A stretch of DNA of 64,000 bases from Glandiceps talaboti (GCF_964340395.1 NC_135568.1:5593079-5657078), one strand, 5' to 3'; shown: positions 1 to 24,115, counted from the first letter of the stretch. Numbers and translations: made by a program. The notes: generated from the letters alone by a model not told the origin.

Positions 1-53
1 AGATATTTGTATAGTGTAAAACTAAGAACAAAAGTTACAGTATGTTCTACATG

Positions 54-352
54 GGTTATAACACACAAGTAGTTCAAAGGTTGTTTAGCACAGATCTGTC
101 TTGGTCAACGATCCTCATCAGAATGACAAGTTCCATAGTTACTATGGTAAGCTGTAACTATGGAATTTGTTATTCTGATGAGAATTGTTGACGATAGTCT
201 AGTGTTGTCCATGGCATTGAATCTTAAGATCTCTCTTCACAAATGAAGGGATAATTTGATACCATGGTTACATGTAGATATAGATTACGTTGACCAAGAC
301 TGATCAAAAGCTGAATGCTGACAAAAATTTTAACTGCCTGTGTGTTATAACC
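54..352. mobile_element. Nested palindromic MITE-like element
   Basis: The left end GGTTATAACACACAAGTAG is matched in reverse complement by the right end near 334-352 (TGTGTGTTATAACC). A second inverted pair lies inside it (CTTGGTCAACG near 100, CGTTGACCAAG near 289). A third, tight hairpin lies at about 106-193, with arms around CATCAGAATGACAAG and its complement. No ORF of note is present. The superfamily is unknown and the target duplication is not clear. Confidence 0.6.
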
Positions 353-1324
353 AGTATAAATCATTTCATCCAAGCGTTTGGTTCAAAATATATAGCTCTC
401 ATAATGATGCAAATGTATGCAAAAAATAAATCTGCTAAGAAACTGTTTATGCAGACAGTGTTGTAACATTGACAGAGAAAGAAGTCCTGGATATACCGAT
501 AAGATAAAATAGAATCATAAACCGACAACTTGATGAACCTTGTCCAACCTATGATTGACAACGCTGATTAAATTATAGCTCAAAAAATCTACATCTTATT
601 AAAAATCTGTCAAATTATTCTGACTAGTATTACCAAATTTATTTGCTTGGTGTCACCAGACTGACTTCTATTATGTACATAATGCATTCTTTGATAACAG
701 TTCCCAATAAATTATGGAACAACCTTTGAGTGACTGGATTCAGTTGAAGTTATTCTCCAGACAGACATATATTTTCCCAATTTTATGAATTGTTAATGAT
801 AAAATATGTATAAGTATACTTTTCGAGAGTCTAGTGTTGCAGTGGGCTGTGGCATTATATTTCTTATTTTTAAAAAAGGTGATATGTTAGACCTCTTTTT
901 GGTAAAGGTTAGCTGTCTCGTGTCTATCATGGATGCATTCTAATTTCTAGCTTGTACTTACTTACTTACTTCAGTCAGGTCTCTGACCGATAATTTCTTG
1001 GTCGACTATGATGACAGCTTAGTTATTACTGTGCTTGCGTGAATGCCACCAAACAGTATAATTGAAGGATATTGACAGTCTCTCAACCCAGGGGAGAGCA
1101 TTTTAAATAACTACCCTTGGCAAATATGTTTTATAGTTGTTGATGATATTCCCAGGGTTGTGTAGATAGTGAATCCGATAGTTTGAAGTGATGTGCCTAG
1201 GGGTGTCTAGATGATGAATTAATCAATACAAGATGATACAATGAATGTTTTTACCATGTTAGATATGAAAATGATAATTCTGGTGACAAACTGCAAACCA
1301 AGGCTATAGAGTGTAGTGTAGAAA

Positions 1325-1640
1325 AAGCTACACTAGCTGCGACTGAAATTTTAAAAAAAAAACTGTTTGTCAGACTAGTGACTTAATCATAATATTGTAC
1401 ACTTCGAACAGTATTAAATCACCTGTGAGTAAACAATTTGTGTAGCTGTATACAGTACCTGGTACAATAAATGCAATTATAGATTTTGTGGACTGGTCTA
1501 CGCCTTAAAATCAATACCCTCATTGCAATCAACCTGTTACTTTACTACTTATAGATAAAATCAATCTCTAACCAACATATGCCAAATGTACAATGTGGTT
1601 TTTTAACAATTTTCGGTGAATACATTGTTGGTTGTTTGGT
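1325..1640 (+). repeat. Dispersed repeat, copy A (pair with 56080-56390)
   Basis: This stretch aligns by eye over about 300 bp with 56080-56390 in the same orientation. Shared blocks are CTACACTAGCTGC / CTGCACTAGCTGC, ATGACTTAAT-like, AATATTGTACAC / AATATCGTACAC, CAGTATTAAATCAC / CAGTATTGAATCAC, and a common end around TTTTAACAA. It is interspersed and non-coding. The class is not recognised. Confidence 0.5.
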
Positions 1641-1780
1641 TATAAAAATGATAGTCCAGTTACATCTAATTCAGCTTTGTGGTATGTTCAGTTGTGCTGC
1701 GATGTGATGCACCATTGGTGTTATTTTTCAATGTATATCATATATGTATACGCTAAATTCTTGATTTATTTTGTCTGTAG

Positions 1781-9486
<7,706 letters not shown>

Positions 9487-12400
9487 CAACACAGAGACAG
9501 TTGCCATGTAAACCATGTGGAATCCACCAAGGAACGCTTTCTATGTTTATAAGATGTAGTGATAGTGGTTTTGCTCTTTTTTACCCCATGTGAAACATTC
9601 CATTATTGATATAGGTGTGAAAGGCATCAAAAATGAGGGAAACTCTAAAATTGCTCATCTGTAATCACTCTGTTCAACCTATTGACAAATGGACCAGACT
9701 TTTCATCTGTAAGTACTTTTGAATGACGACAACTCTTGTACTCAATATTGATCAGCATCTAAGTAGCAGATACTTCTCTTTTTTCAACAAGACAATGTGT
9801 CGAGATTTTGATAAGTTTATCTACATAACCAGCTGGGGATTTCATATTCTGCAGTTTCTTAGTCAAGTCCTTCAAGATAATAATGTTTGTAATCTTGTGT
9901 CTACTGTGGTCTTACTCAAGGCGTACTTGTCAGCACATTGTATTCATAATGAATGCACAGGTGGTTGGATATACTATAGTTATGTGATCCACTTTGCAGC
10001 CATTTTTTGAAATACATGTTTTGTGAGGAACCCGATATTGGGGGGAAATTCAAAATTTTGTGATAAACGCAAAATCAATGGTAGTGCAAGAAATACATGA
10101 GTCTAAAAATCTGTGAGCAGGATAATGTATGTTCGCATAAATTATACCATAAATTAATATTTAAATTACCTGAAAAAGTCATTTACCTTTACCATGATAT
10201 GCTGGATAAAGAATCATTTCTCATATGCCATAGTGTTGGATATTTCTGGCCCACCTCGGTTCAAAAATTGGCTTCCAAAGTGTGCCCTCTAGTGGTCAGT
10301 GAGATCATATTTTGTCATTTTGAAAGCCAGAATATGGTATATGTAATCTCTCTTGTACCATGTGCTTTTCATTCAAATTATTTGATGAAAATTTCATTCT
10401 TTCTATAATACATTTTCATATCTTAATTTTTTTTATCAAAAGCACGAAAACAGATTCTTTATGGAAATTTTGTTATTAAAAGGATCATATTTTCAGAATA
10501 ATCAAAACATTTTAAAAATGAAAGATTATTGATTTCATGTAGACAGTGGGAGAAAAATGGATATGAATTTTTGTGAAATTTGAGATTGCATACACGACTG
10601 ACAGTACCTTGACAATTCATGGCCGTATGGAAATTAAATATAGCGGAAAAAAATTGCTTTTCTATGCAAAGAATGTGATTGGAAATCTGTGAGTAGTGAA
10701 GTGGTATCATGGCAACCAGTGTAGTCTGTGTTATAACTGAATATGGTTTGGAACACTCGTTAATATCTGGTTATAAACTCAATTCATCAAATTTAAAGTG
10801 GCTACCGGTATATGGATGAGGATTGGTTATGTATTCTGGATTTTTAATTTATGAAACTATTTTTATCATGGCTTCCTACTTGAAAACAACATAGACCAAG
10901 TCTGTGTTTGTAACTCAATACATTGCAAACGATTAAAAATGTGTAAAATGTTTGTTATTGCATGTACGATAACGAACTTTTTACACAATATAGTTTCTTT
11001 TTGCACGGTATTGAGTTACAAAGATTCAGAATCTGACTCTATCAGCGTTATTTAACATTGATTTTTCAAGTAGGAAACCATAATAAACATGTTTTATAAG
11101 TTAAACATCCAAAATAAATACCTCGTCCATATGGCCACTTTGAAACATGAATTATCAGTACTCTCCTAGTGATTGGAAAATATAGTTCAATAAATAAAAT
11201 ATTTTGATCTGAATAGACAAGTTTCTGCATATTACAGTGAGAGGTACCTTCATTGTCAGACCTAATTTTCAAAAAAAAAATGCACAGATTTTGTTGATTT
11301 GATCACATTTAAAGCAAGATTTTGATCTAAGTTAATGATAAAATGGTTTGTTGTCACCATAGGATACAAGCCAGTCTGACATTACAAAATTGAAACGAAA
11401 ACAAAATACGATATATAACAGGTTGCAAAATGTTGTTGGAGCTTATAACTTATCCAGAATCCATGATCTAATTAAGCAAAGCATAATGAAGTCTGTGAAT
11501 TCAGTAAAAATGATAGCACAAAAATTTACAGAAAAAAGTGAAAAAAAAATTTCAGTAATTATGGCAGGAAAATGCATGGTACAAAAGTTGACAATACATG
11601 GCACTATAACCTTACCTACGCAAACAATTTTTTTCATAAAAAGAAGAAAAAAAATCTTTTCTCTGTTGATCTTGAAGCTGTATTTGAATAAATTAGGGGC
11701 AAAAATTGTCCATGGATTCTAATTGTATCCATATTACTTTGTTGTGTAAGATCTGTTATAACTTTTGTATTTCCAATTCTGAAATTTTCTTATATAAGTT
11801 ATTGTATGTCATGTTTTCAGCTACTTATCAGAATGGTATCCAATACCTTTTCTTTGAGACATCTACCAGCACTATCAAACAAATTGACATTCAAACTCAA
11901 ATTCTGATAGCTGAAAAACAATGTTTAAACTAGAAAAAAATGTAGTCCACATACATGAACTGATTCTGTAAGTTTTTAGCATATTTGGGGTCAGGGGTCA
12001 AGTCGGAGTATATGTGATGTTATGGTAATTGGGTCAAAGGTCAAACCAACAGGTATTAGAATCTGCTGCTGCCAGTCAGCTTGGTACAGATTTCAAGTAT
12101 GCCATCAAAAATTTACAAATTTTTTCTTTATTTCTGTCTATGTGTGTTTTTTAGTTGCTGGATCTACCATACCCTAAAAATTTGTCTTTTATAGATTTAA
12201 GAATCTTTTGTGGCAAATATGGATCAGTGCACAACTCTTGTAAAATGTATGTATTGATTTTAATCGGATGAAAAGAAGTTTAAATTTCAAATAATGTAGG
12301 TCTTGTAGTTTGCTACTGTACATAGTTCTTAATCTGGTAGTTTAATTTGTCTTTTCTGCTTCATCTGTGTTCAAAGAGACTGTGAAGTTCTTGTACCACA

Positions 12401-14366
12401 AGAGACGTAATGGTTGTTTGACAAACAAGATTTGTTTACAAAAACAATTGTGCCACTTTGTATTTCTTGAGAAAGATAAACTTATACATATTACCGGTAG
12501 TTTCAACAACTGAAGACATTCTTTAGAAACTTGGTTGGATCAAAATTAGGCAAAGAAACTTATATTTAATGTAATAAAATTATGTGATTTGAATGTCATG
12601 AATATGCATAACTTTCCAAATATAGGCATTTTGAACAAACTTGGACTATATATGGAGGTCATGAATTTTCATGATTTTCCCACCACCACATGAATTACAT
12701 GACAAACTTCCATATATGGACTATTTGAATGTCATGAATATTCATGATTTTCCCAATACAGGAGTTATGTGAAAACATCCATGACAAACATCCTTATTTG
12801 GACTATTTTGAGGTAATGGATTTTCATGACTTCCAAATTTAGGAATTCCATGACAGAGTTACTTATGTGGACTATTTGAATGTCATGAATATTCATGATT
12901 CCAAATATTGAATTTTAACATGCCAATCTCCTTATATGTATGTATACTAATTTAAATCAGGAATATGCATGTAGTTCAATATATGGAAATACAAATTCAG
13001 TGTACTCTGTCAAAGTTTGTTTTGTTACAAAGAACTTTGGAAACCTTTCCAGAAACTTTGGAAGCATTAGAACCATTCAAAAGACTAGCGGGAACTTTCT
13101 ATAATACTTTGATCCAAATTATATTGTTGTTCCTCTGTCAAATTATGATCCTGCAAAAGTCCTAAAGTCTTCAGTCAGCATTGCCATGATAAAGACAGTT
13201 TGTAATAACTGCTAAGATTGGCTGTGCCCTCCAGAATATTCATAAAATGTAGTTCATTAACCAATCAAGTTTAAGCTTTTACATAGCCAGAATTTACGTC
13301 CACACCAGTTGTATATTTTTTGGTAAGATGTTGTTTTGTTCTTTGCTTTATACAATTTTTGTCCACTGTCTTGTACAAAAGTGGATTTGTTGAGTGTAAA
13401 TATGCCATTTTGTTTGTCAGGTACTAATGCTATTGATTGGTCAGTTGTCATCATGTGATTGCATTTTAGTGTCTGATTGGCCAATGCAGAGTACTCAAGA
13501 ATTCTTGTTTGCGATGTTTGTTTATATGTATTTTTGTGTTTTGTTTGTTATGTATGGAGCGTAGTAAGAGTTCATACTTTATATGCAGTCAACTTTTTTT
13601 CAACACAAAAATGATATAGTTGATCATGAGTAATTTGGATATCATGTGATGCATTACAGCCAATGAGAAGGCTTTGTGGTGAGTCAAAACAATAGTTATC
13701 TGGCAGCCATGTTGTTACTTTTGTGTTTTTATTGATTTGTATGTTAAGGAAAGATCAAAAATGGTAATTAATGACTTGTATTTGAAAAGATCCACCGCTG
13801 CTTGAAAAAGATATCAAATTGTGAATTTTTTGAAAGTAATGTCACTTTGTAATTATGTAACAGCCGACATGTAATTTTGAATCATGGTCATTTAAATGAT
13901 GTCAGATGAGATTGTGAAAGAATTGTGATTGATAAAAGAAGCTAAATTGAAGAAACTATAAATGGTATTTATTGCTAATATATATGACAAACTTTTCATG
14001 TGACTGTTTCCACAAGAAAGAATCTAGCCAGTAAATAGCCCCTCTAGTGGCAGAAATGTTATATCAAACTTATCTTCATTGCTAGAGGGCGCTGTGTGGC
14101 ATGGCCTATGAACTCTATAATATGTAACATGTCTATTCATGGCAGTGGCTTCAGAAAAGCATAAGCTATGTATGTAACTAATGTTAATATTTGTGTTTTA
14201 ATGTTGATATTCACAAAGGTGTTGATCCCATGACAGTATATAGATTTTGGTGACATTGAATAGTTTCTGACACGTTTTGATTGAGTTGAGAGTGTCCAAC
14301 ATCGGTAATAACTGATATCAAATTTACTCTTTAAAAAAAGCCCCTAGGTATCAGTTGCTAATAAAG
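9487..14366 (+). other. Cyclin Y 3' flank / probable long 3' UTR
   Basis: No gene is recognised here. The stretch begins at the cyclin Y stop and is AT-rich. AATAAA occurs at 14360-14365, with other candidates earlier (for example near 12572), so the true transcript end cannot be placed. It contains a repeat block at 12590-12915 and CTCF-like motifs at 10282, 14037 and 14081. Small ORFs in it show no conserved character. Confidence 0.5.
12590..12915 (+). repeat. ~85-bp degenerate tandem repeat with ATGAATATTCAT palindromes
   Basis: Roughly four diverged copies contain TGGACTATTTGAATGTCATG, ATGAATATTCATGATT and TTCCAAAT blocks. The copies alternate GAATATTC palindromes with CATGAC motifs. Non-coding. 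Confidence 0.65.
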
Positions 14367-14409
14367 AAAATGACAATTTTGTTTTATTTGCCATTGTTGA
14401 CCCAAGTCA

Positions 14410-14509
14410 TAGTTTGTAAGGCATGCTGTGGCGGGGCGCCCTCACACATCAGTCTACACAGTGGAGTGGTGAGGGCGGCGCAGAGCAACATGACATATCT
14501 TACATTCTA
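14410..14509. mobile_element. MITE, TAGACTGTAAG family copy 2
   Basis: It starts TAGTTTGTAAGGCATGCTGTG and ends CATATCTTACATTCTA. The inner block GGGGCGCCCTCACACATCAG is nearly the reverse complement of the block in copy 1. About 100 bp, non-coding. Confidence 0.75.
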
Positions 14510-14699
14510 ACCAGCTACTGTTCTGATTGTAAAGTGTTAGATCCAGATGGTAGTTACAAGGTACAGACATTGAAAGAAAGACGTTAATTATATTACAGAG
14601 TTTACCATTTTATCTGGACAAATTATCTTAATATAATCTAGAATAAACAGAGTATTCTCTGATAACTTTGTTAAATAACATATACTAAAGTCTAATACT

Positions 14700-15150
14700 T
14701 TGATAAAGGAACCAGTAGCCCAATTATCATAGTTGTTTGATTAGGGCAATAGTTGGCCAATCATCACAGCTTTTTGATTTCAGTAATACTTGTCCAATCA
14801 CCATAGCTGTTAGATTAGGGCAATAGTTGTCCAATCACTGTAGCTGTCTAAGATTAGGGCAATAGTTGGCCAATCACATAGCTGTTTGATAGGGGCAATA
14901 GTTATCCAATCATCATAGCTGTTTGATTCAGGCAATAGCTGTCCAATCACCATAGCTGTTAGATTAGGATAATAGTTGTCCAATCACTGTAGCTGTCTAA
15001 GATTAGGGCAATAGTTGGCCAATCACTTAGCTGTTTGATAAGGGCAGTAGTTCAATCATCATAGCTGTTTGATTCAGGCAATAGCTGTCCAATCAGCATA
15101 GCTGTTAGATTAGGACAATAGTTGTCCAATCAGCATAGCTGTTAGATTAC
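14700..15150 (+). repeat. ~35-bp minisatellite with CCAAT units
   Basis: About a dozen copies of a unit like GGGCAATAGTTGTCCAATCA followed by CATAGCTGTTAGATTA, with a longer two- or three-unit pattern (GTCTAAGATTAGGG variants) that itself repeats. Each unit has a CCAAT pentamer. It lies between cyclin Y and RPS26. Confidence 0.85.
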
Positions 15151-15819
15151 AGCTGTCGAGACTCAAATTTCAGGCGAATTTATGAGAATCAAATCATGTT
15201 TGAATGAAAATGTTTACATGAGTGATTTAACAGTACATTCTTTTTCTTACTATTTCTGAAATTTAGTGAAAACGATTACCGAAAAGGAAATTTTACGGCT
15301 CTTAATTTTGTCGAGAATGGTACTAAAAATGTTCCTCAAATTTTATGTATGGTACAGATACTTTGATTCGACCAGCAGCAGCCAATCAATAGATACGAAA
15401 CAGAAGTATGTCTGATTTCATCTGAAACTGCTTCTAGAGGTGTTTTTTTTTTCATTTACACTGTCGTCCAGTGTTTTGATTATCATTACAATATCAAGAT
15501 GATTACATTAAGAAAAGTCTAAAATTTCAGGGAATTAAGGAGGAGCTTATCATGAGAAACAGTTTAGTGATAGCTGAAATCTGGATTGTAGATGTCTTTT
15601 TTGTAGAAGTCTGAAGAGTAATCATTGTCAGTAGTTTCCAATTTATTGTCAGAATAATAATTGTATTTTTAAATTATTGTACAAAATGCAACGGCTGTAC
15701 ATTAAACAAAACCCAGCATTTTATGTTGAAAGTTAAGTTGTCTCAGTGTGTCTTTTTGTTTATCTTACAAGTGTAGCTGTTGGTATCTTTCCTGCCTCAG
15801 ATGATGACATGAAGTGATT

Positions 15820-15985
15820 GCGTCTGTGTGTGCATGTGTGCGTCTGTGTCTGTGCATGTGTGTCTGTGTGCATCTGTGTGTGTATGTATGTATGTATGTA
15901 TGTACGTACGTACGTACGTACGTACGTATGTATGTATGTATGTATGTATGTATGTATGTCTCTGTGTGTATGTGTGGCTGTCAGT
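15820..15985. repeat. (GTGTCT)n, (TATG)n and (TACG)n microsatellite
   Basis: A tract of TATG, then TACG, then TATG repeats with GT-rich flanks, about 600 bp upstream of RPS26. Overlapping ORFs on both strands are products of the repeat. Confidence 0.9.
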
Positions 15986-16540
15986 AAATGACTTGCATTA
16001 TAACTCAAAGACTCTGGACAGATTGCCTTGAAATTTCGTTGAAATGTGTCTGTAGATTGTAGATTGACTTTCAAAAGAATGTACCACAACCTTTGGCATT
16101 CAATGTGTGTACTTTTTGTATACCGCTAAATGTTATTCAATCAGTATTCTATAAATATTTGGGCGAACTTATTATTTTTTAAAGTTAATGTCAAAGAAAA
16201 AATCATCAAACAAAGCTGTACTGTGTTTAGCGACCAATGAGAGCGCCAACAACGACAAATCTTCACTTCGAGTAATTTTTGCGTTGGAGGTAAGTGAACA
16301 AATAAACCTGGATTTCCACAAACGAAATATAGGGGCTGTGTGAAGTGGTTTACACTCGGACTATTTTTCTTCTATAGAGGCCACGAACATTCGATTTGAT
16401 TAGTTTAATAGTATAACAAATGCTTTATCCGTAATTTTGTTCATACTTGAGAAGACACATTTCTGCCACCGCGAAATAATCAGAACCTTTTGGTCTAATC
16501 ACCTCGCGTAGTGACTTGTCCCAGACACAACTGGAACTAT

Positions 16541-16548
16541 TTCTCTTT
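16541..16548 (+). promoter_or_regulatory. Probable 5' TOP tract of RPS26
   Basis: A pyrimidine run TTCTCTTT lies 17 bp before the RPS26 start codon. Ribosomal-protein mRNAs normally begin at a C inside such a tract, which confers mTOR-dependent translation. The exact cap site is inferred, not seen. Confidence 0.5.
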
Positions 16549-16564
16549 GCTTGAAGCAGTCACG

Positions 16565-20385
<3,821 letters not shown>

Positions 20386-20452
20386 AATGTGATGCTTTGT
20401 TGGTGCAGAAGATACTGTTGTGTACTTGTAAATTCAGTATTTGTACACAGTT

Positions 20453-20458
20453 AATAAA
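20453..20458 (+). terminator. RPS26 polyadenylation signal
   Basis: AATAAA lies 67 bp after the RPS26 stop codon and is followed by a GT-rich stretch (TGTGTTGTGTGG). The short 3' UTR is usual for ribosomal-protein genes. Confidence 0.85.
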
Positions 20459-20739
20459 TTGTCTGCAGAAGTGACAAGAATTTCATGTGTTGTGTGGTTT
20501 TATTCAACCCTCAGAGGCTGAGTGTGATGTAATGTTTAAGAATGTGAAAATATACATTTACATACTAATGAAGATATATACTGTCACCCATATAGTCTAA
20601 TATAGTATCATTGCCATTTACACCTCCACTCACATAGTCTAGTTCCTATACAGTATTGTTACCATTTACACCTCCACTCACAGTACAGTCGAAGTCGTTA
20701 CTAACATTATGTCTTTGTTAATCAATCAAAAATTCTAAC

Positions 20740-20945
20740 CAATAACACAGTCCCTCATAAAGTTCGTGTTTATTGGGACAGTTATGTAATGTAAATATGG
20801 TATATTTGCCAGCACAGGATGCTACTTATACACTGTTTACCTCACTATAGCAGTTGGGGTTCACTGGATGAACAACTGTTTGAGGGACTGACCAGACGTG
20901 GTTTAGTTAGAAACCGCATTGACATCCAGACTGTCGCCCATATTG
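20740..20945 (-). repeat. Dispersed repeat, reverse copy (partner of 5250-5470)
   Basis: Its reverse complement matches 5250-5470 over about 200 bp, through TAGTAGCATCCTG-like, ATATACCATATTTACATTAC and TGAACCCCAACTGCTATAG blocks. The outer parts carry AGTCCCTCA on one side and TGAGGGACT internally, so it may have its own inverted substructure. It lies between RPS26 and the NHL gene; nothing else is recognised from 20460 to 22560 except the 73-bp duplication. Confidence 0.65.
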
Positions 20946-21840
20946 TAGCACGACAGGTGTGTGATTTGGGTCAAAAAAAGTAAACTCAAAAACTACTGGG
21001 CAGATTAGTCTGAAATATTTTGGGAACATTCTTAGGGGTGTGTAGATTAACCACTCAGGAAATGAACACATACCTAGCATGGAGCAGGATGTGGATAAAC
21101 ATTTTTATATACTGTAGTTGTGGTACAACTCCATTGGTGCAATTTTAATTTTGTTTTCATTATACAAGTATTGCAACAGTTAGCCAAGGTTGCAATTAAG
21201 TGTTGTCATTACTTGACTCATAATGCTTACACATTATCGAACTATGAAAAAATGTAATCGTTTTTTGATGTGCTTGGATGGATTTCCTTACTATATTATA
21301 CTTGTAATATCACATATATAACATACATTATGTACAATTAAATAATTAATTACGTGTTGAGGAGACAGGTTTGAGTGATTCAGTTTTCTCAGAACAGGTG
21401 AGGTGTTACAGGAAATGAAATTGCTTGTAACTGAAGACAATTTTTTTCAATTTTACATATCTGTATTTGTGTTTTACTCAGAAAGTCGTTAACTTCAGCC
21501 ATAGATCAACATCTCACATTTTATTTGTTTGGCATAATATAGTTAAAATTTCTCTGTATTTTGTCTAGTTTGTTTATGACAACGAAGTGCGCGCGTACAC
21601 ACACACACACACACACACATGGTATTAAATGATACTCAGCGACATCATTTGTTTCCAACAAAAGGTTTTTCTAATATTAATTATCGAAAATTACTATATT
21701 GAAGTACTCCACCTGAACTGTTGTTATTCATTTCTTTTTAGCGAATCATATCTAATATATATATATATATATTTAGTAACTGAAGATAAGGTCATGACAT
21801 AGACGTAATTACCACATCGTATATGTACAGTAATGGTTGA

Positions 21841-21987
21841 TTTTCTGCATTCTGTCATCAGTCATGTGATCACCATTGCACGCGTCACATTTGTAAACAT
21901 TCACGTTTCCCAATTTTCTGCATTCTGTCGTCAGTTAGGCGATCACCATTGCACGCGTCACCTTGGTAAACATTCACGTTTCCCAAT
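21841..21987 (+). repeat. 73-bp direct tandem duplication
   Basis: Two copies of TTTTCTGCATTCTGTC ... GATCACCATTGCACGCGTCA ... AACATTCACGTTTCCCAA, with only a few differences. They lie about 580-720 bp upstream of the NHL gene start. Each copy holds an ACGCGT and a GATCACC, so duplicated promoter sites are possible but unproven. Confidence 0.8.
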
Positions 21988-22561
21988 ATTCGATCTGCGT
22001 GTTTCCTTGTGGTTGGATACTATTTCACAACCTACCCGATGCCAAGTATAACTTGAAAGACCAGCATATACTTCTCACTGACTGGTTTAGTTCTGTCTGC
22101 ATATGGTCTGATGTAGAGTTTGTTGCGCTTCGAATTCTGAGATGGAATTAATATGTTTACCATCATAGTAGAGATCCACCAAACATTCTAGACGATATGC
22201 CTGTCTTCATTACGCATCCTCAATTATATATGAATCATGCATGCGAGACAACGTTATGAGGCAACTACAAGATGCCGGGCGGAGTTTTCAATAAGAAGAT
22301 CGACGCAATGGCAAATGTCGAAATGATTCTGTGTTTCAACTGAGTGTGTTGAAGGTTGAATCTATAAGAAGTGATACTGCACGGAAATAATAGCTGCAGC
22401 AATTTAATAGACGTTACAAGCAAATGACGAGTTCTCAATGTTTACATGACTATTAATTTATACTGTATCCTCAACATTTGAAGTGTTAATTGTCTTCCGA
22501 CAGTGGTACTTTGACAGTCCTGGACTCGATGGATCGATCACCTACTAAATAAGTCTCCGAC

Positions 22562-24115
22562 ATGTTAAAACAACCGAGTGTTATTTTAGGAAGTGCCAGT
22601 ACTGATGTGAAAGCAGATGAAGACCTCGTAAAGCAGTTAAGTGATATAATAGACCGTTTAAAGGTGAAGCAAAGTCAAAATCTGCAAGCTAAAGAAGATC
22701 TTGAGCGGTTTTCCGAAACACTCAAGAAAATTGTTGATGGCGAGAAACGAAAGGTGAATCAACACGTTATTGAAATAATTGAGGATTTCTCACGCCAGGT
22801 ACGGGATAGCGGGAAACGAGTGACAGATAGGCTAGAAAGCGAGTATGCTAATGTACAGACAAATTTAAATCACCAACTCAAAGATTTGGAAAGCTATGAG
22901 AAAGAAGTTATTGAAGTGGTGGCTAAGCTACAACTGCTGTCCAAGCAGGTATCAAACAGACCAAGAGAAGGATATGACATAAAATTCAAGCCCTTTGATT
23001 TCCAGAAAAAGAAAATAATTTGTGAATTATTTCGTGACGAAGTCTTCTCTGAAGATACACCAGAGTCAATTGAAAGTAAGTATAACGACACGTTGCCTCC
23101 AGAAGAAAAACAAAGCCTTGCCAGATCGTCACATTTTGGTGTTGAAGAAGAAACCTTAACCCATGGCCAACCACTAGCTTGTAGACCCAGGTCCGCTGTA
23201 AACCGTAAAGTAAGTGTTGAAGATCAACTCAAAAGAGAAGGGTCAATGGGCGAGTCTTCAGAATCACGGGAGAGCTTGAGCGGGACAAAAATGTCGGAGA
23301 AAAAATACAAGCGTCTGTATAGATTTGGAAAAAATGGATCGGAAGCAGGAGACTTCGGAGAAATATGGGGAATAGCTTTGAACAGAAGAACTAACACTCT
23401 AGTCATTTGTGATTCTGGGAATAACAGACTTCAACTATCCACCATTCAAGGACAACACCAACGCATTATTGAGTTCAGTAATTTCCCCAAACCATGCTGT
23501 CCATATTTTGTGACAGTTTCAGAAGATGATAGTATATTTTTCACAGATGTGAATAACTGCCAGGTTGTTGTTTGTAATGATACTGGTAACCTTTTGAGAT
23601 ATTTTGGCGAGGGTAAGATAAAAAGACCGTGGGGCATTGCAGTTAGGGACAACACACACAAGGTTTATGTTGTTGATAATGAAGCTCATTGTATCCATGT
23701 ATTCTCAGATGCAGGTGTTTTTATGATGTCCCTTGGTAAGAAGGGTAGGGGGAAGGGTCAATTTAGATCGCCCAGAGATGTTTGCATCGATAGTAACGGA
23801 AATGTCATCGTATCAGACACAGGAAATCATCGTATTCAGGTGTTAGATGATGGTGGTAAGTTCTTATTTACTGTCACCAAACATGGGTTTGCAGCTGGCC
23901 AAACAGGTGTAGCTGTTGATAACGTCAACAATATTTACGTGTGCAATCGAGTCAGTAATGCCGTAAAGAAGTATAATCCGCATGGTGAAAGTGTTTGTCG
24001 TATTGATAAAAGGAAGGACAGGTTGAACATGCCTACGGCAGTCTGTGTTACTAGTGATGGGCATGTCATTGTGACTGATTGTGAAGCGAGATGCATTGTG
24101 GTATTCATCCACTAA
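22562..24115 (+). CDS. Coiled-coil / NHL-repeat protein, TRIM2/3/71-like, no RING or B-box
   Basis: A single uninterrupted exon of 517 aa. Residues about 16-130 are strongly charged and heptad-like, a probable coiled coil. Residues about 150-245 are a Ser/Glu-rich linker. Residues about 250-517 form a six-bladed NHL propeller with repeats such as WGIALNRRTNTLVICDSGNN, WGIAVRDNTHKVYVVDN, FRSPRDVCIDSNGNVIVSDT and MPTAVCVTSDGHVIVTD. In TRIM-NHL proteins the propeller binds RNA or protein partners and the RING gives ubiquitin-ligase activity. Here the RING and B-boxes are absent and no upstream exon carrying them was seen, so it cannot be a ligase alone. The start is the first ATG of the frame, with no Kozak signal beyond CGAC before it. 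Such RING-less, intronless NHL genes are common expansions in invertebrates. A retrocopy origin is possible. Confidence 0.88.
   Translation: MLKQPSVILGSASTDVKADEDLVKQLSDIIDRLKVKQSQNLQAKEDLERFSETLKKIVDGEKRKVNQHVIEIIEDFSRQVRDSGKRVTDRLESEYANVQTNLNHQLKDLESYEKEVIEVVAKLQLLSKQVSNRPREGYDIKFKPFDFQKKKIICELFRDEVFSEDTPESIESKYNDTLPPEEKQSLARSSHFGVEEETLTHGQPLACRPRSAVNRKVSVEDQLKREGSMGESSESRESLSGTKMSEKKYKRLYRFGKNGSEAGDFGEIWGIALNRRTNTLVICDSGNNRLQLSTIQGQHQRIIEFSNFPKPCCPYFVTVSEDDSIFFTDVNNCQVVVCNDTGNLLRYFGEGKIKRPWGIAVRDNTHKVYVVDNEAHCIHVFSDAGVFMMSLGKKGRGKGQFRSPRDVCIDSNGNVIVSDTGNHRIQVLDDGGKFLFTVTKHGFAAGQTGVAVDNVNNIYVCNRVSNAVKKYNPHGESVCRIDKRKDRLNMPTAVCVTSDGHVIVTDCEARCIVVFIH

Noticed and set aside
1-1780. Search for the N-terminal cyclin Y exons
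   Set aside because: No segment resembling the conserved N-terminus (for example NLQHISDRENID) with splice sites was found, so none is annotated.
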